Part shown: piece after piece, positions 34,364 through 43,602 of the stretch
Numbering within the stretch: the first letter of the stretch is position 1
Layout: each line of letters starts with the position of its first letter
NCBI GenBank assembly: GCA_020723305.1
Contig: DYJC01000003.1
Location: 584 to 64,583 of the forward strand
Length of the DNA stretch: 64,000 nucleotides
Direction of reading: 5' to 3'
DNA from: Desulfosudis oleivorans
Lineage (GTDB): Bacteria; Desulfobacterota; Desulfobacteria; Desulfobacterales; SURF-7
Position numbers and translations under genes: made by a program
The notes under the pieces: model-generated
Databases searched by the model: none
Told to the model about the DNA's origin: nothing
Seen by the model: the letters and a program-made list of their open reading frames with translations, nothing else

Positions 34364-36325
34364 TTATGCAATTTCCCGGCGATCCGCCATATCCACCAGA
34401 ACGCGCTCGCTTTTTTTGTCAATGCCAAGCGCCCGGCGTTTTTTGTTGATATGATCGATCATCATTTGAGCCATTTCATATGGATCAGGCGTGAATCCCC
34501 ATTTGCCCATTCCCTGCTCTTCCAGTCCGCTGAAAAGCAGTTTGTGAAATTTGGTTCCCTCCACAATCGGGAAGGTGACACCAAATACAGTAAAAACACC
34601 GGATGCGACAAAATACTGCCCGATCGCAATGGCCTTTTCACTCATCCATTCCGGCGCAGCACCAGCCACCGGTAGATCGGCGATGCTCTCTCCCAGGCCG
34701 CCCTCATGAACCATAGCGGAGGCAGCGACCAGGATACGGCTGTTGTCAATACATGCACCCAGTCCCAGGACCGGCGGCATGCCCACGGTTTCACAGACTT
34801 CGCGTAGACCCGGACCTGCCAGAACAGCCGCTTCCGGGCTGGTCAGGCCGGCCTTGGCCAGTGCAATCTGGGAACATCCGGTCTGGAGCACAAGGATATC
34901 ATTTTTAATCAGCTCCTTGACCAGTTCCACATGTACCCAGTCCTGTTTCACCCTTGGGTTTGTGCATCCGACCACTCCGGCAACACCCCGTATTCTGCCG
35001 TTGATGATATTGGCATTCAGCGGTGTGTAGCCGCCACGGAATGTTCCGCCAAGCATGTAATTGATATACTCATGGGAGAAACCGTGTACACCGGTATTGA
35101 CGATCTTCGGTATTTCCACTGCCGCAGTTCTGTTTTTGAATCTCGTGATTGCTTTGATGATCAGTTCATCGGTTGCCGCAAGCGGATCATGCTCGTTAAA
35201 CTCAATGTGGGTGGCTCCCTCGATACGGCATTGGCGATTGGTGGTATAAAGCCCTGTTCCGTAGCAGTCCGCCACCTTTACAAGTCCCTGCTTGATGCAT
35301 TGTATATCAACGACCATGGCATCCACTGCGCCGGTGATCAGAACTGTCTCGGTTGACATAAAGTTTCCTGCATGGGGGATGCCATGCCGGACCATCATCT
35401 CTGCACCGGAACAGCACATTCCTACCAGGTTGATGCCATCAGCACCTGCATCTTTGGCTGCCTGGATCAAGATCGGTGAATTGGCCGATACCACCATGGA
35501 TTCAAAAAGATTGGGCTCATGCCCGTGAACAATAATATTCACCTTGTTTTCTTTCAGAACCCCCATGTTGACTTCCACCGCAACCGGAGAAGGGGTGCCG
35601 AACAGAATATCGGACAGCTCCGTTCCTACCATGGAACCCCCCCAGCCGTCAGCCAGGGCTGTCCGGCTGATCTGTCTGGTCAGGTTTTCATGCTGCTGGT
35701 CAACACCCATATGGGTGCGATTCATGCTTTCCAGAACTTCCAGCATGGCTCCCCGGGGAACGATCCCCAGTTTACGCCATATTTCCAGTGTTTTTGGAGG
35801 CACTCTCTTGGCAAAGGGGATTTCTCCTTCGAGCTGCGTAAAGGTTTTTTCAAGCTCCTGATAGAGTTCAGTGGCGATCTCTTTCACACTCTTGCCTTCA
35901 ACCTCAATACCGATTGATTTGGCAACGGACTCCAATTTGACCGTGTCTTTGATGGAATACTCCTTGATATTTCCGTCCACAACCTCCCGGAAGAGTTTCA
36001 GGATGGCCATACCGTGATCCGTATGGCATGCGGTACCACAGGCAACCATTCTTGCAAAATTGCGGGACATGATGGTGTCTATATTCGCTCCGCAGACACC
36101 GACCTTGCCATACGGGTCTTTTGAGTTTAACCGGCATGGGCCCATGGAACAGTGCTTGCAGCATGCTGAATCCGCACCGATAGGACACGCTTTCATGGAC
36201 GCTGCCCGGTCAAAGGCGGTTTCTACCCCGTCTCGTTTGGCTTTTTCAAGCATTTGAGCGGTGGCATCGCATATGGTGACATCCTGGATGCGGATGCCAT
36301 CTGTCGTATCTTTGATCTTACTCAT
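34364..36325 (-). CDS. cooS: Ni-dependent carbon monoxide dehydrogenase catalytic subunit
   Basis: A 653-residue cytoplasmic enzyme that interconverts CO and CO2. The N-terminal cluster cysteines are in CPIGADSACCKHCSMGPC and CGANIDTI; the C-cluster region includes LVGMCCSGAEMMVRHG and GCSQIALAKAGL. Ligands appear complete. ATG 36325 follows GGAGGGAAAAAC; the longer frame to 36520 lacks homology. No cooF ferredoxin, cooC maturation ATPase, hydrogenase or acetyl-CoA synthase genes are next to it, so it is an orphan CODH; electrons may go to a ferredoxin and perhaps to NQR-linked or other acceptors. Confidence 0.96.
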   Translation of the reverse strand: MSKIKDTTDGIRIQDVTICDATAQMLEKAKRDGVETAFDRAASMKACPIGADSACCKHCSMGPCRLNSKDPYGKVGVCGANIDTIMSRNFARMVACGTACHTDHGMAILKLFREVVDGNIKEYSIKDTVKLESVAKSIGIEVEGKSVKEIATELYQELEKTFTQLEGEIPFAKRVPPKTLEIWRKLGIVPRGAMLEVLESMNRTHMGVDQQHENLTRQISRTALADGWGGSMVGTELSDILFGTPSPVAVEVNMGVLKENKVNIIVHGHEPNLFESMVVSANSPILIQAAKDAGADGINLVGMCCSGAEMMVRHGIPHAGNFMSTETVLITGAVDAMVVDIQCIKQGLVKVADCYGTGLYTTNRQCRIEGATHIEFNEHDPLAATDELIIKAITRFKNRTAAVEIPKIVNTGVHGFSHEYINYMLGGTFRGGYTPLNANIINGRIRGVAGVVGCTNPRVKQDWVHVELVKELIKNDILVLQTGCSQIALAKAGLTSPEAAVLAGPGLREVCETVGMPPVLGLGACIDNSRILVAASAMVHEGGLGESIADLPVAGAAPEWMSEKAIAIGQYFVASGVFTVFGVTFPIVEGTKFHKLLFSGLEEQGMGKWGFTPDPYEMAQMMIDHINKKRRALGIDKKSERVLVDMADRREIA

Positions 36326-36379
36326 GTTTTTCCTCCCTTCATGGAATGGATTATTATGTTTTTCCGGAATTGATACGGG

Positions 36380-36437
36380 TTGACTATACCACATTGTGGC
36401 ATTATATAATAGTAATAACTTGATTCTTTTTGTCAAG
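36380..36437. promoter_or_regulatory. Divergent promoter region with palindrome between cooS and the DUF255 gene
   Basis: + strand: TTGACT (36380-36385) and TATAAT (36405-36410), spacing 19. - strand: TTGACA (complement of 36432-36437) with a weaker -10 near TACTAT. Between them lies CCACA-T-TGTGG (36389-36399), an inverted repeat within the + promoter spacer and just downstream of the cooS promoter, a likely operator for one regulator of both genes. Confidence 0.5.
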
Positions 36438-36468
36438 GCAGCTTTATTCAATAGAAAGGGAGGTGCGT

Positions 36469-38430
36469 ATGAGCCATCCGGAAACAATCCCAAACCGTCT
36501 GATTCATGAAAAAAGTCCATATCTTCTGCAGCATGCCGATAATCCGGTAGACTGGTATCCCTGGGGAGAGGAAGCGTTTGAAAATGCCCGGAAACAGGAC
36601 CGGCCGATTTTGGTTTCCATTGGTTATTCGACCTGTCACTGGTGTCATGTCATGGCGCATGAATCTTTTTCAGATCAAGGGGTTGCCCAAATCATGAACC
36701 AATATTTCACCTGCATTAAAATCGACCGGGAAGAAAGGCCGGATCTGGATCAAATTTATATCACAGCGGTTTCCGCCATGACCGGATCTGCAGGCTGGCC
36801 CTTGAATGTTTTTCTCACGCCTGCTGACCTGAAACCCTTTTTCGGGGGCACCTATTTTCCGAAGATACCGCGTTTTGGCGTGATGGCATGGCCGGATCTG
36901 CTGGTCCGGATTGGAAAAGCCTGGAAAGATAAAGAACAGCGGGTAAAAATTATCGGCTCGGCAGAAACAGTGACCCGGATGTTACGAAGCCATTTGTCTG
37001 AGAACCGGTCCACCGCATCACCGGAAAAGAAGCTCGATTCCTCCCTGATGGATGAAGCATTTCACGTTTTTCAAAAAAGTTATGATCCGGATCAGGGCGG
37101 TTTTGGCCAGGCACCGAAATTCCCTTCACCGTCCATTTTGAATTTCATGTTGTCTTATGCGCATTGGAAAAAGGATCATCCATCCGGTCAACATGCCGGT
37201 AATATGGTTTTCCACACACTCAGATCCATGGCAAGAGGGGGGATTTATGATCAACTGGGAGGCGGATTTCACCGGTATTCTGTCGATGCAGCCTGGCATG
37301 TGCCGCATTTTGAAAAGATGCTGTATGATAATGCCCAGTTGGCATCCACCTATCTTCTGGCTTACCAGATCAGCGGGGACAGGGTTTATCTGGATGTTGC
37401 CGAGGATACCCTAAAGTATGTGTTACGGGAGATGACCCATCCGGAAGGCGGATTTTTTTCCGCCCAGGACGCGGACAGCCTTCCAGGAACCCAGACCGGT
37501 TCTTCATCGGAACATCATAAGGAGGAGGGCGCTTTTTATGTCTGGAAATATGAGGAAATCCAAACCATCCTGAGCCAGGAGGTGTTTCCCATTTTCGGTT
37601 ATCTGTATGGTTTGGAACCTGGAGGAAATGTCGTATCCGATCCTTCCGGAGAGTTCAGAAACAAGAATATCCTGTATGCCCGGCATACCATTGGGGAGGC
37701 AGCAACGCATTTTCAACAGTCTGAATCCGAAATTGTCAGGATCATTGCCGATGCAAAATCCGATTTGTTGAAACACCGGTCAGGGCGACCCCATCCCCAT
37801 CTGGATGATAAAATCATTGTATCCTGGAATGGTTTGATGATCTCTGCTCTCGCCCGGGCATATCAGGCAACCGGCAAACCGGTTTATCTGGATGCGGCTG
37901 GAAAAGCAGCGGAATTCATTCATACCCGGTTGGTTGACGGCCAGACAGGTCAACTGTACCGGATCTGGCGGCAGGGGGAGCGGAAAATTCCCGGCATGGC
38001 CTCTGACTACTCTTTTTTAATACAGGGCCTGATCGATCTGTATGAATCGGGCTTTGATTTCCGATGGCTTGAATGGGCCAAAAATCTTGCATCCGGGCTG
38101 ATCGAACACTTTTTGGATTCTCAGAAAGGCAACCTGTTCATGACCCGTGCGGATCATGATCATAATCTGCTGCTGCGGATCAAGGAAGAGGGGGATAATG
38201 TTCTTCCGGCAGCCGGTTCTGTCGCCTCTCTGGCCTTGTGGAAACTTTCCATCTATACGGGGAATGATGATTTTCAGTCCAAGGCCCGGAAAATGATGAC
38301 ATCTGCCCTTTCCAACCCGGATCTGCATCCTGCTTCCGCTCCGCAGATGCTGGTGACGATGGGAGCCATCCTGATCCATCCGGTTCAGATTGCGATTGCC
38401 GGGGAAAAGAGAGATCCATTTTTCAGATAA
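36469..38430 (+). CDS. DUF255 thioredoxin-domain protein (YyaL/SPATA20 family)
   Basis: A 653-residue protein. The first 170 residues are a thioredoxin-like DUF255 domain with active motif STCHWCHVM and the signature [20 protein letters not shown]. The rest is an (alpha/alpha)6 barrel like N-acylglucosamine epimerases or glycosidases ([20 protein letters not shown]). Family function is unsettled. ATG 36469 follows AAAGGGAGG. It is divergent from cooS and is followed closely by the trypsin-like lipoprotein gene. Confidence 0.93.
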   Translation: MSHPETIPNRLIHEKSPYLLQHADNPVDWYPWGEEAFENARKQDRPILVSIGYSTCHWCHVMAHESFSDQGVAQIMNQYFTCIKIDREERPDLDQIYITAVSAMTGSAGWPLNVFLTPADLKPFFGGTYFPKIPRFGVMAWPDLLVRIGKAWKDKEQRVKIIGSAETVTRMLRSHLSENRSTASPEKKLDSSLMDEAFHVFQKSYDPDQGGFGQAPKFPSPSILNFMLSYAHWKKDHPSGQHAGNMVFHTLRSMARGGIYDQLGGGFHRYSVDAAWHVPHFEKMLYDNAQLASTYLLAYQISGDRVYLDVAEDTLKYVLREMTHPEGGFFSAQDADSLPGTQTGSSSEHHKEEGAFYVWKYEEIQTILSQEVFPIFGYLYGLEPGGNVVSDPSGEFRNKNILYARHTIGEAATHFQQSESEIVRIIADAKSDLLKHRSGRPHPHLDDKIIVSWNGLMISALARAYQATGKPVYLDAAGKAAEFIHTRLVDGQTGQLYRIWRQGERKIPGMASDYSFLIQGLIDLYESGFDFRWLEWAKNLASGLIEHFLDSQKGNLFMTRADHDHNLLLRIKEEGDNVLPAAGSVASLALWKLSIYTGNDDFQSKARKMMTSALSNPDLHPASAPQMLVTMGAILIHPVQIAIAGEKRDPFFR

Positions 38431-38458
38431 CCACTTGAAAAAAACTTTCAGGTCTGAT

Positions 38459-39388
38459 TTGATCAGGAAAAAAAGGAGAGATACCATCAAAAAAATTGCT
38501 CATTACACTCTTTTTCTGATTATTGCGATTCTTTTATCCGGTTGTGTACATATCGATGTGGATACCGGTGCCCGCGGCGGGCCGAAAATGTTTCATCCTT
38601 CGGCAAATGATCTGAAAGGTGTTCCGTCGGATGCCCTGCTTGTCGAGGCTGACCAGACAGTGAAAGATATGGTTTTCCGCACCAATCTGATCCGGGAGGT
38701 TGCCGAGCGATCCAGGCCTGCTGTCGTAAGTGTGTATGCACAAACCAAGACGCCGTATCGCATCCATCTTCTGCCGATTCCATTTCTGGGTCCTGGACTG
38801 GGTGTCCAGTTGCCGGGGATCGGCCTGGGTTCCGGGTTTTTTATCCATTCCTCCGGATATCTGTTGACCAACAACCATGTGATCGAACGGGCGGAAAAAG
38901 TAAAGGTGAAAACCCAGGATGATGTGGATCATGAGGTGATCATTGTGGCCCGCGATCCGGAATATGATATTGCTCTTCTGAAAGTTGTAGGGGAGGAGAA
39001 GAAGTTTCCAGTGCTTCCCATGGGAAATTCAGATGAGGTGGATTCCGGCAATATGGTGATCGCCGTCGGCAATCCTCTTGGCCTGGGGCATACAGTCACT
39101 TCCGGCATCATCAGCCATACCGGGCGGCATCTTTCCCGGATCACGGAAAAAGAGGGCCGGCAGATCAATTTCATTCAGACGGACGCAGCCATCAATCCCG
39201 GCTCATCCGGTGGGCCTTTGATTACCCTGACCGGAGCCTGGGTCGGCATGAACACGGCCACGGCCACTTCCGGAGAGGGAATCGGCTTTGCCGTACCCAG
39301 CTCCCAGGTACGAGAATTTCTGGACATGATTCGGAAAGGAAGCTGGGAAACCAAAGCAGGTGAAGATCGTTCTCAGAAGGTGAAGTGA
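38459..39388 (+). CDS. Trypsin-like (HtrA/DegP-type) serine protease lipoprotein, no PDZ domain; start uncertain
   Basis: An exported protease of about 309 residues. A lipoprotein signal ends at LLSGC; the catalytic triad is His in TNNHVIE, Asp in PEYDIALLKV and Ser in NPGSSGGPL. The PDZ domains of DegP are absent, so it is a short S1C protease of the outer-membrane or periplasmic face. The start is unclear: no ATG lies near the signal. A strong AAAAGGAGAG is followed after 7 bp by ATC (38486), which would give the ideal signal KKIAHYTLFLIIAILLSGC; TTG 38459 is used here, and ATG 38390 overlaps the upstream gene. Confidence 0.85.
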   Translation: MIRKKRRDTIKKIAHYTLFLIIAILLSGCVHIDVDTGARGGPKMFHPSANDLKGVPSDALLVEADQTVKDMVFRTNLIREVAERSRPAVVSVYAQTKTPYRIHLLPIPFLGPGLGVQLPGIGLGSGFFIHSSGYLLTNNHVIERAEKVKVKTQDDVDHEVIIVARDPEYDIALLKVVGEEKKFPVLPMGNSDEVDSGNMVIAVGNPLGLGHTVTSGIISHTGRHLSRITEKEGRQINFIQTDAAINPGSSGGPLITLTGAWVGMNTATATSGEGIGFAVPSSQVREFLDMIRKGSWETKAGEDRSQKVK

Positions 39389-39441
39389 TTTTGTGTGGTT
39401 TTTAAATTCATTTTTGCAGAGATTAATCTGAACTTCGCCCG

Positions 39442-40080
39442 TTAATTTAATTTACTAAAGATGATATTATCGAATCGAAATTCTCCCTGACCAACACCAA
39501 CCACTCTAAATGTGATATATTTTATTTTATCGTCAGAAATAATGATGTTTTTTTTTACGCTAACCCAAGAACCGATCTCCTCTATCTTCCCTTTATATAG
39601 GTTCCAGTTGATAACCTTTTTACTTTCGTCAAAAGCAGTAACACCAAAATAGGCATGTAATCTATTTCCTTTAATATTCCCAAGTCCTTCATAATAGAAA
39701 ATATCACCAATTTTTGTTTCTATTTTTTCGCCATGAGAATGAACCCAAGCTCCTTCACTGCGATTTCTGATTAAAAGGCATTTAGAATTGTTAAACCCAT
39801 CTTTTGATAACTCACTGGTAGCGGAAGTGTATTTTTTTATCGTATTCGACCAGTTACTAAATAAATAGACTGTATCGAAATCTTCATAAAACAATATCCC
39901 TTTTTGGGGTGATAGAATCGTCTCATTTTTCAGATAACAAAATGGAAAATATGATCCTAAGCTAATTGAGTCAAAAAATTGAATTCCCAGTTGGCACTTA
40001 AGCCAATAACCAAACAAAAACAGGAGCACTGGTATCAAAATGAAGAATAGGTACCGGCTTATCGTTTTTACCAATTGCAT
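39442..40080 (-). CDS. Membrane-anchored protein of unknown function, AT-rich gene
   Basis: A 212-residue protein with one N-terminal membrane helix (about residues 9-27) and an extracytoplasmic part that reads like a carbohydrate-binding beta-sandwich (LFYEDFDTVYLFSNWSNTIK and the final GEFRFDNIIFSKL). No family is recognised. Base composition is clearly more AT-rich than neighbouring genes, suggesting recent acquisition. It starts 18 bp after the alpha/beta hydrolase stop on the same strand, with a weak ribosome-binding site. Confidence 0.65.
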   Translation of the reverse strand: MQLVKTISRYLFFILIPVLLFLFGYWLKCQLGIQFFDSISLGSYFPFCYLKNETILSPQKGILFYEDFDTVYLFSNWSNTIKKYTSATSELSKDGFNNSKCLLIRNRSEGAWVHSHGEKIETKIGDIFYYEGLGNIKGNRLHAYFGVTAFDESKKVINWNLYKGKIEEIGSWVSVKKNIIISDDKIKYITFRVVGVGQGEFRFDNIIFSKLN

Positions 40081-40098
40081 TATTTTTGATTCATATTC

Positions 40099-41028
40099 TT
40101 AAGAAACATGCTGATCCATCCAGTTGATCACATCCCTGTAAACCTCATGCCGGTTTGTTTCATTCAGCATCTCATGCCGGCCTCCCGGATACAGTGTGAG
40201 CTGAATATTTGTTATCCCGATATTTTTCAGCGATTGGTATACCTGTGAGACTCCCTTGCCGTTTTTTCCCACCGGGTCTTTATCTCCGGAGAGAATCAGA
40301 ATCGGGAGATTTTTAGGAATCATACCGATGTTTTCTTTTTTGTGGATGGTCTTCAGCCCCCAGAGCAGATCCCTGTAAAATCCTGCGGTGAAAACAGTTC
40401 CGCAGAACGGGTCATTACTATATTTGTCTACTTCCGCATGATCCCGGCTGAGCCAGTCAAAATCAGTCCGGGTGGGTTTGAACGCTTTGTTGTAACCGCC
40501 GAATGAAAGCTGGTGAAGAAGCGTGCTTTTCCCCCGCAGCCCTTTTCGTTTGATTTCCATATTGGCGACCAGCATCCCGATATCTCCCAATACGCCTGCT
40601 GAACCGGCGGTTCCGGAAATGATCGCTCCATTTATACGGGTGCCGTATTGAAACATATAGGTTCTGAGAAGGAAAGATCCCATGCTGTGGCCCAGCAAGA
40701 AAACCGGCAGGCCGGGATGAGCATTCCGTATCAAAGATGTAAGCTCGTTCATATCTTCTACCACCCGCATCCAACCATTGTTTTCCGCAAAGAATCCGAG
40801 ACAGTCGACTGAACCGGCGGTCTTCCCGTGCCCTCTGTGGTCATTAGCGTAGACTATATAACCGCTGTCCACCAGTTTTTCCGCAAACGGTTCATATCGG
40901 GCTGCATGCTCGGCCATGCCGTGGGATATCTGGACAACCGCTTTGGGAGCGGATTTTTTAGATATCCAGTTGTGGATGAAAATTTCATGACCATCTGTCA
41001 TCTTTGTTTTTGCGCCGGTATACTTCAT
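40099..41028 (-). CDS. Alpha/beta hydrolase, monoacylglycerol-lipase type
   Basis: A 309-residue cytoplasmic serine hydrolase. The start DGHEIFIHNW, the oxyanion region QISHGMAEHAARYEPFA and the nucleophile elbow GHSMGSF (Ser about residue 115) are typical of the lysophospholipase/monoglyceride lipase group; the acid is in ILSGDKDPVG and the base in GGRHEMLNE. Substrate probably a monoacylglycerol or lysophospholipid. AAAAGGAG precedes the ATG. A secreted lipase is encoded 1 kb upstream on the same strand, hinting at stepwise glyceride breakdown. Confidence 0.92.
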   Translation of the reverse strand: MKYTGAKTKMTDGHEIFIHNWISKKSAPKAVVQISHGMAEHAARYEPFAEKLVDSGYIVYANDHRGHGKTAGSVDCLGFFAENNGWMRVVEDMNELTSLIRNAHPGLPVFLLGHSMGSFLLRTYMFQYGTRINGAIISGTAGSAGVLGDIGMLVANMEIKRKGLRGKSTLLHQLSFGGYNKAFKPTRTDFDWLSRDHAEVDKYSNDPFCGTVFTAGFYRDLLWGLKTIHKKENIGMIPKNLPILILSGDKDPVGKNGKGVSQVYQSLKNIGITNIQLTLYPGGRHEMLNETNRHEVYRDVINWMDQHVS

Positions 41029-41048
41029 TGTTTTTTTATGCTCCTTTT

Positions 41049-41135
41049 GGTCAGTTGGCCGGTTGGCCCGTTAGCCCGTTAGCCGGAAAAAATCTTTGAT
41101 CCGGTAACCGGCAAACCGGCTAACCGGCAAACCAG
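41049..41135. repeat. GGTTAGCC/GGTTGGCC-type repeats forming an inverted pair
   Basis: The left part is a tandem of 9-10 bp units (CAGTTGGCCGGTTGGCCCGT, TAGCCCGTTAGCCGG). The right part is the approximate reverse complement (CCGGTAACCGGCAAACCGGC, TAACCGGCAAACC). They lie between the hydrolase and GspC-like genes. A related GGCCGGTTAGTTAG piece occurs at the end of copA (19225-19245). Confidence 0.7.
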
Positions 41136-41140
41136 ATAGT

Positions 41141-41992
41141 CTAAAGAATTTCATTCTGATAAACTATCGTTTGCGGGTGATTGCCCCGCTGGATGAGGAT
41201 ACTCCCTTTTGACGATGTTCTCAGTGTTTCATATATTTCAAATGAATCATCCATGGATTCAATTTTCTTTTCGTCAATGGAGAGGATCATGTCATCCACC
41301 TGGAGGCCGATTTTTTCAAATAGGGAATCCGGCTGAATCCTGCTGATCACGACCCCCTTGATCTCACTGTTTTCCGGACTGGGGGAAAAGTCAATCTGAT
41401 CCATCAACCGCGTGACCTCTTTGATATCTTCTTCATGATTATACCGGGCTGCAATCTCTTCCGGCGAATAAGGCGGCGTCTGAACCGGTTCGCTGCCTAT
41501 GGGATTTTCAATTGGACGTTCATCTGTCATGGCTTTCTCAAGATAAAGAATTTTTTCCGAGGTTCCCATGCGCAGAAGGACGCTGTTTGGTTTGATTTCA
41601 GCCAGAACAGCTTTTCGGATGGTGTCATCTTTCCGGACAAGGTGCTGTTTTCCGGAGATGTTATCCCGGATCACGGCAAAGGAGGTATGGTTATCCTGGA
41701 TGCTGGTTCCTACAAGAGAAAGAGCTGTTTCGGCTTCTGCATCCGGTTTTGGCTGTGGGGTAATTTGAACCGGATCTTTTTCTGCATGATCAGTCTGAGA
41801 GGATGCAGGCATTTCGGCTTTTTTATTTTTCAATATGATTCCGGTTATGTTCTCTGCATCCCTGGATTCCGGAGCAATGACTTTTTTCAAGGCAAAAGCA
41901 GAGAGCAGAAGAATCCCTGCGGCGATCAATACAATAGCAAAGATGGATTGATACGGCTTTTCTTTTCGATATATCCGGAATGGAATTTTCAT
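41141..41992 (-). CDS. GspC-like protein (type II secretion inner-membrane HR and PDZ domains), orphan
   Basis: A 283-residue protein with a short cytoplasmic start, one membrane helix (about residues 18-36), a proline-rich linker, an HR-like domain (LVGTSIQDNHTSFAVIRDNI then a KDDTIRKAVLAEI segment) and a C-terminal PDZ domain (GVVISRIQPDSLFEKIGLQV then DMILSIDEKKIES). This is the plan of GspC, which links the inner-membrane platform to the secretin. No other gsp genes are near; the gene instead follows a secreted lipase, a likely substrate. Confidence 0.8.
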   Translation of the reverse strand: MKIPFRIYRKEKPYQSIFAIVLIAAGILLLSAFALKKVIAPESRDAENITGIILKNKKAEMPASSQTDHAEKDPVQITPQPKPDAEAETALSLVGTSIQDNHTSFAVIRDNISGKQHLVRKDDTIRKAVLAEIKPNSVLLRMGTSEKILYLEKAMTDERPIENPIGSEPVQTPPYSPEEIAARYNHEEDIKEVTRLMDQIDFSPSPENSEIKGVVISRIQPDSLFEKIGLQVDDMILSIDEKKIESMDDSFEIYETLRTSSKGSILIQRGNHPQTIVYQNEIL

Positions 41993-42011
41993 GGATCAGC
42001 CTATTTTGTTA

Positions 42012-42044
42012 ACTCTCCCGATCTGATAATCAGATCGGGAGAGT
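42012..42044. terminator. Perfect 33-bp hairpin between lipase and GspC-like gene
   Basis: ACTCTCCCGATCTGAT (42012-42027) and its exact reverse complement (42029-42044) flank a single A. On the - strand it is followed by TTAACAAAAT, a weak U tract, so it may attenuate transcription from the lipase into the GspC-like gene. Confidence 0.7.
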
Positions 42045-42052
42045 ATTGTCAA

Positions 42053-42883
42053 CTACGGTGTTAAATACTGAAGCGCTTTGGTAGCGACATCCGCTTTGGT
42101 GACCAGCTCCATGTGATCATAACTCCAGAACCGGGTGATGAATGTTGTTCCGCTGATGATGTCTGCATCCCTCGGCACAGCGCCGTCGCTGTCTGTCCAG
42201 TAGATCGTCGTCAGGATATCCCATCCGACCTGAAGTTCTCCGCCCCAGCCCCAGCAGTCCCATCCGTCACCGTCTCCGCCGATGGTATAGATTTTGCCGC
42301 TGTCCGCCATGGGGCCGGGACAGGGATACTGAACATTGAAGGTCCCCGTAACCCAGCTTGGTTTTAAGTTCTCCACAGCCGCATCCGCTCCGATGAAGAA
42401 ATCGACCCAGTCACCGGCATACGCCAGTTGTGATCCCTTGTGGGGCGTCCCTAATGTTACCAGACCGGCTACGGTATTGGGATTGTTATAGATGTACCTT
42501 CTGGATACCAGACCGCCCATACTGTGGGCAATGATTTTAAATTTGGTGCTGAGTCCGTGGGACTGCTGCAGCAATTGGGTTTTTGTACGCATAAGCTGGG
42601 CCTGAACAGCAACGGAATCATCCCCGGAGCTGTAATCGTTCAAGCCGCAATATCTCATGGTTCGCCCGTTGATTGTCCGGGTCCAGACATTTGTGGAATT
42701 ATCCGTATAAATGGCATAGACATTTCCGGAGCCGTAAACTTGGAGGCATTTGTCTAAAAAACTGTCGCTCCACTGGTGTTTGTTTGTCAGGCCATGAACC
42801 AGAACCAAGTCATATGCCGCAGCATAGCCCGCCATCCCCAACATGATCAATACAGCGATTGTGATAATACCGGTTTTTTTCAT
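42053..42883 (-). CDS. Secreted triacylglycerol lipase (alpha/beta hydrolase)
   Basis: A 276-residue exported lipase. Signal peptide to about residue 23 (IITIAVLIMLGMAGYAAA), then DLVLVHGLTNKHQWSD with the oxyanion histidine, the serine elbow AHSMGGLVSRRYI, acid in TDSDGAVP and base histidine in WSYDHMEL. It lacks an obvious foldase partner. Cysteines occur in pairs that may form disulfides. ATG 42883 follows GGAGAAAAAG. The downstream GspC-like gene suggests export by a type II system. Confidence 0.9.
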   Translation of the reverse strand: MKKTGIITIAVLIMLGMAGYAAAYDLVLVHGLTNKHQWSDSFLDKCLQVYGSGNVYAIYTDNSTNVWTRTINGRTMRYCGLNDYSSGDDSVAVQAQLMRTKTQLLQQSHGLSTKFKIIAHSMGGLVSRRYIYNNPNTVAGLVTLGTPHKGSQLAYAGDWVDFFIGADAAVENLKPSWVTGTFNVQYPCPGPMADSGKIYTIGGDGDGWDCWGWGGELQVGWDILTTIYWTDSDGAVPRDADIISGTTFITRFWSYDHMELVTKADVATKALQYLTP

Positions 42884-43069
42884 CTTTTTCTCCTTTTCAT
42901 TTAAATTTGATATAACATTGAATGAAACAGGTGCTTGATAAAAACAATGATTTGTGACCTTAGACTGTTTAGTACAGAACAGAGATTGGAACAATTGGGG
43001 ATTGGTTAAATGTAGGGGTTGAAAAACCTATTTTTACATATTATGAACAAAAAAATCAGGAGGGTTCAA

Positions 43070-43561
43070 ATGAGTAAAATCAAAAATGTGCCGAAGCACA
43101 ATAACTTTTTGCTGAAAGCGATCCGGGGGACACTGGAACATCGGGCAACATGGATGTATTTATTGTTAAAAGAAGCGGAAAAAAAAGGAATTCAGTGGGA
43201 AGATATCGGATACCCTGCAATTAAAGCCTGTGGAAATATGCACGGAAGGGAACTCATCGAGCTGGGCCGGACAAACAGCCTGAAAGGTTTGAAAAGGAAA
43301 CTGTTTACTCTACCGGCACAAATGGTTTTCGATATGAAGATACTGGAGTCGACAGATCAGAAATTATCCATCGATTTTGGATATTGTCCGCTTGTCGGCG
43401 CCTGGCAGAAGATCGGCTGCTCAGACGAAGAAATCGCAAGGCTTTGCGATATCGCCATGGAGGGGGACAGGGGAATTGCAGAGAGCTATGGCGGAAAATT
43501 GGAGCTTGGGGATACCATAGCCAACGGATTTCAAAAATGCCAGATACGGTTTGTGAAATAG
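43070..43561 (+). CDS. L-2-amino-thiazoline-4-carboxylic acid hydrolase family protein
   Basis: A 163-residue protein of the family named after the enzyme that opens 2-aminothiazoline-4-carboxylate to S-carbamoylcysteine. Recognised features are the C-terminal FGYCPLVGAWQKIGCSDEEI and LCDIAMEGDRGIAES. Many members in anaerobes are uncharacterised, so true activity is uncertain. AGGAGGGTTCAA precedes ATG 43070; the upstream in-frame ATG lacks such a site. It is isolated between the lipase (divergent) and the oxidase operon (convergent). Confidence 0.8.
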   Translation: MSKIKNVPKHNNFLLKAIRGTLEHRATWMYLLLKEAEKKGIQWEDIGYPAIKACGNMHGRELIELGRTNSLKGLKRKLFTLPAQMVFDMKILESTDQKLSIDFGYCPLVGAWQKIGCSDEEIARLCDIAMEGDRGIAESYGGKLELGDTIANGFQKCQIRFVK

Positions 43562-43602
43562 ATCAGGGTGTTTCATGAATGCGGGGTGGAATGTCTTGGT
43601 TA

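Noticed and set aside
34364-36520. Longer N-terminus for cooS up to 36520
   Set aside because: The extra 65 residues lack CODH similarity, overlap the divergent promoter and DUF255 gene start, and ATG 36325 has a strong ribosome-binding site.
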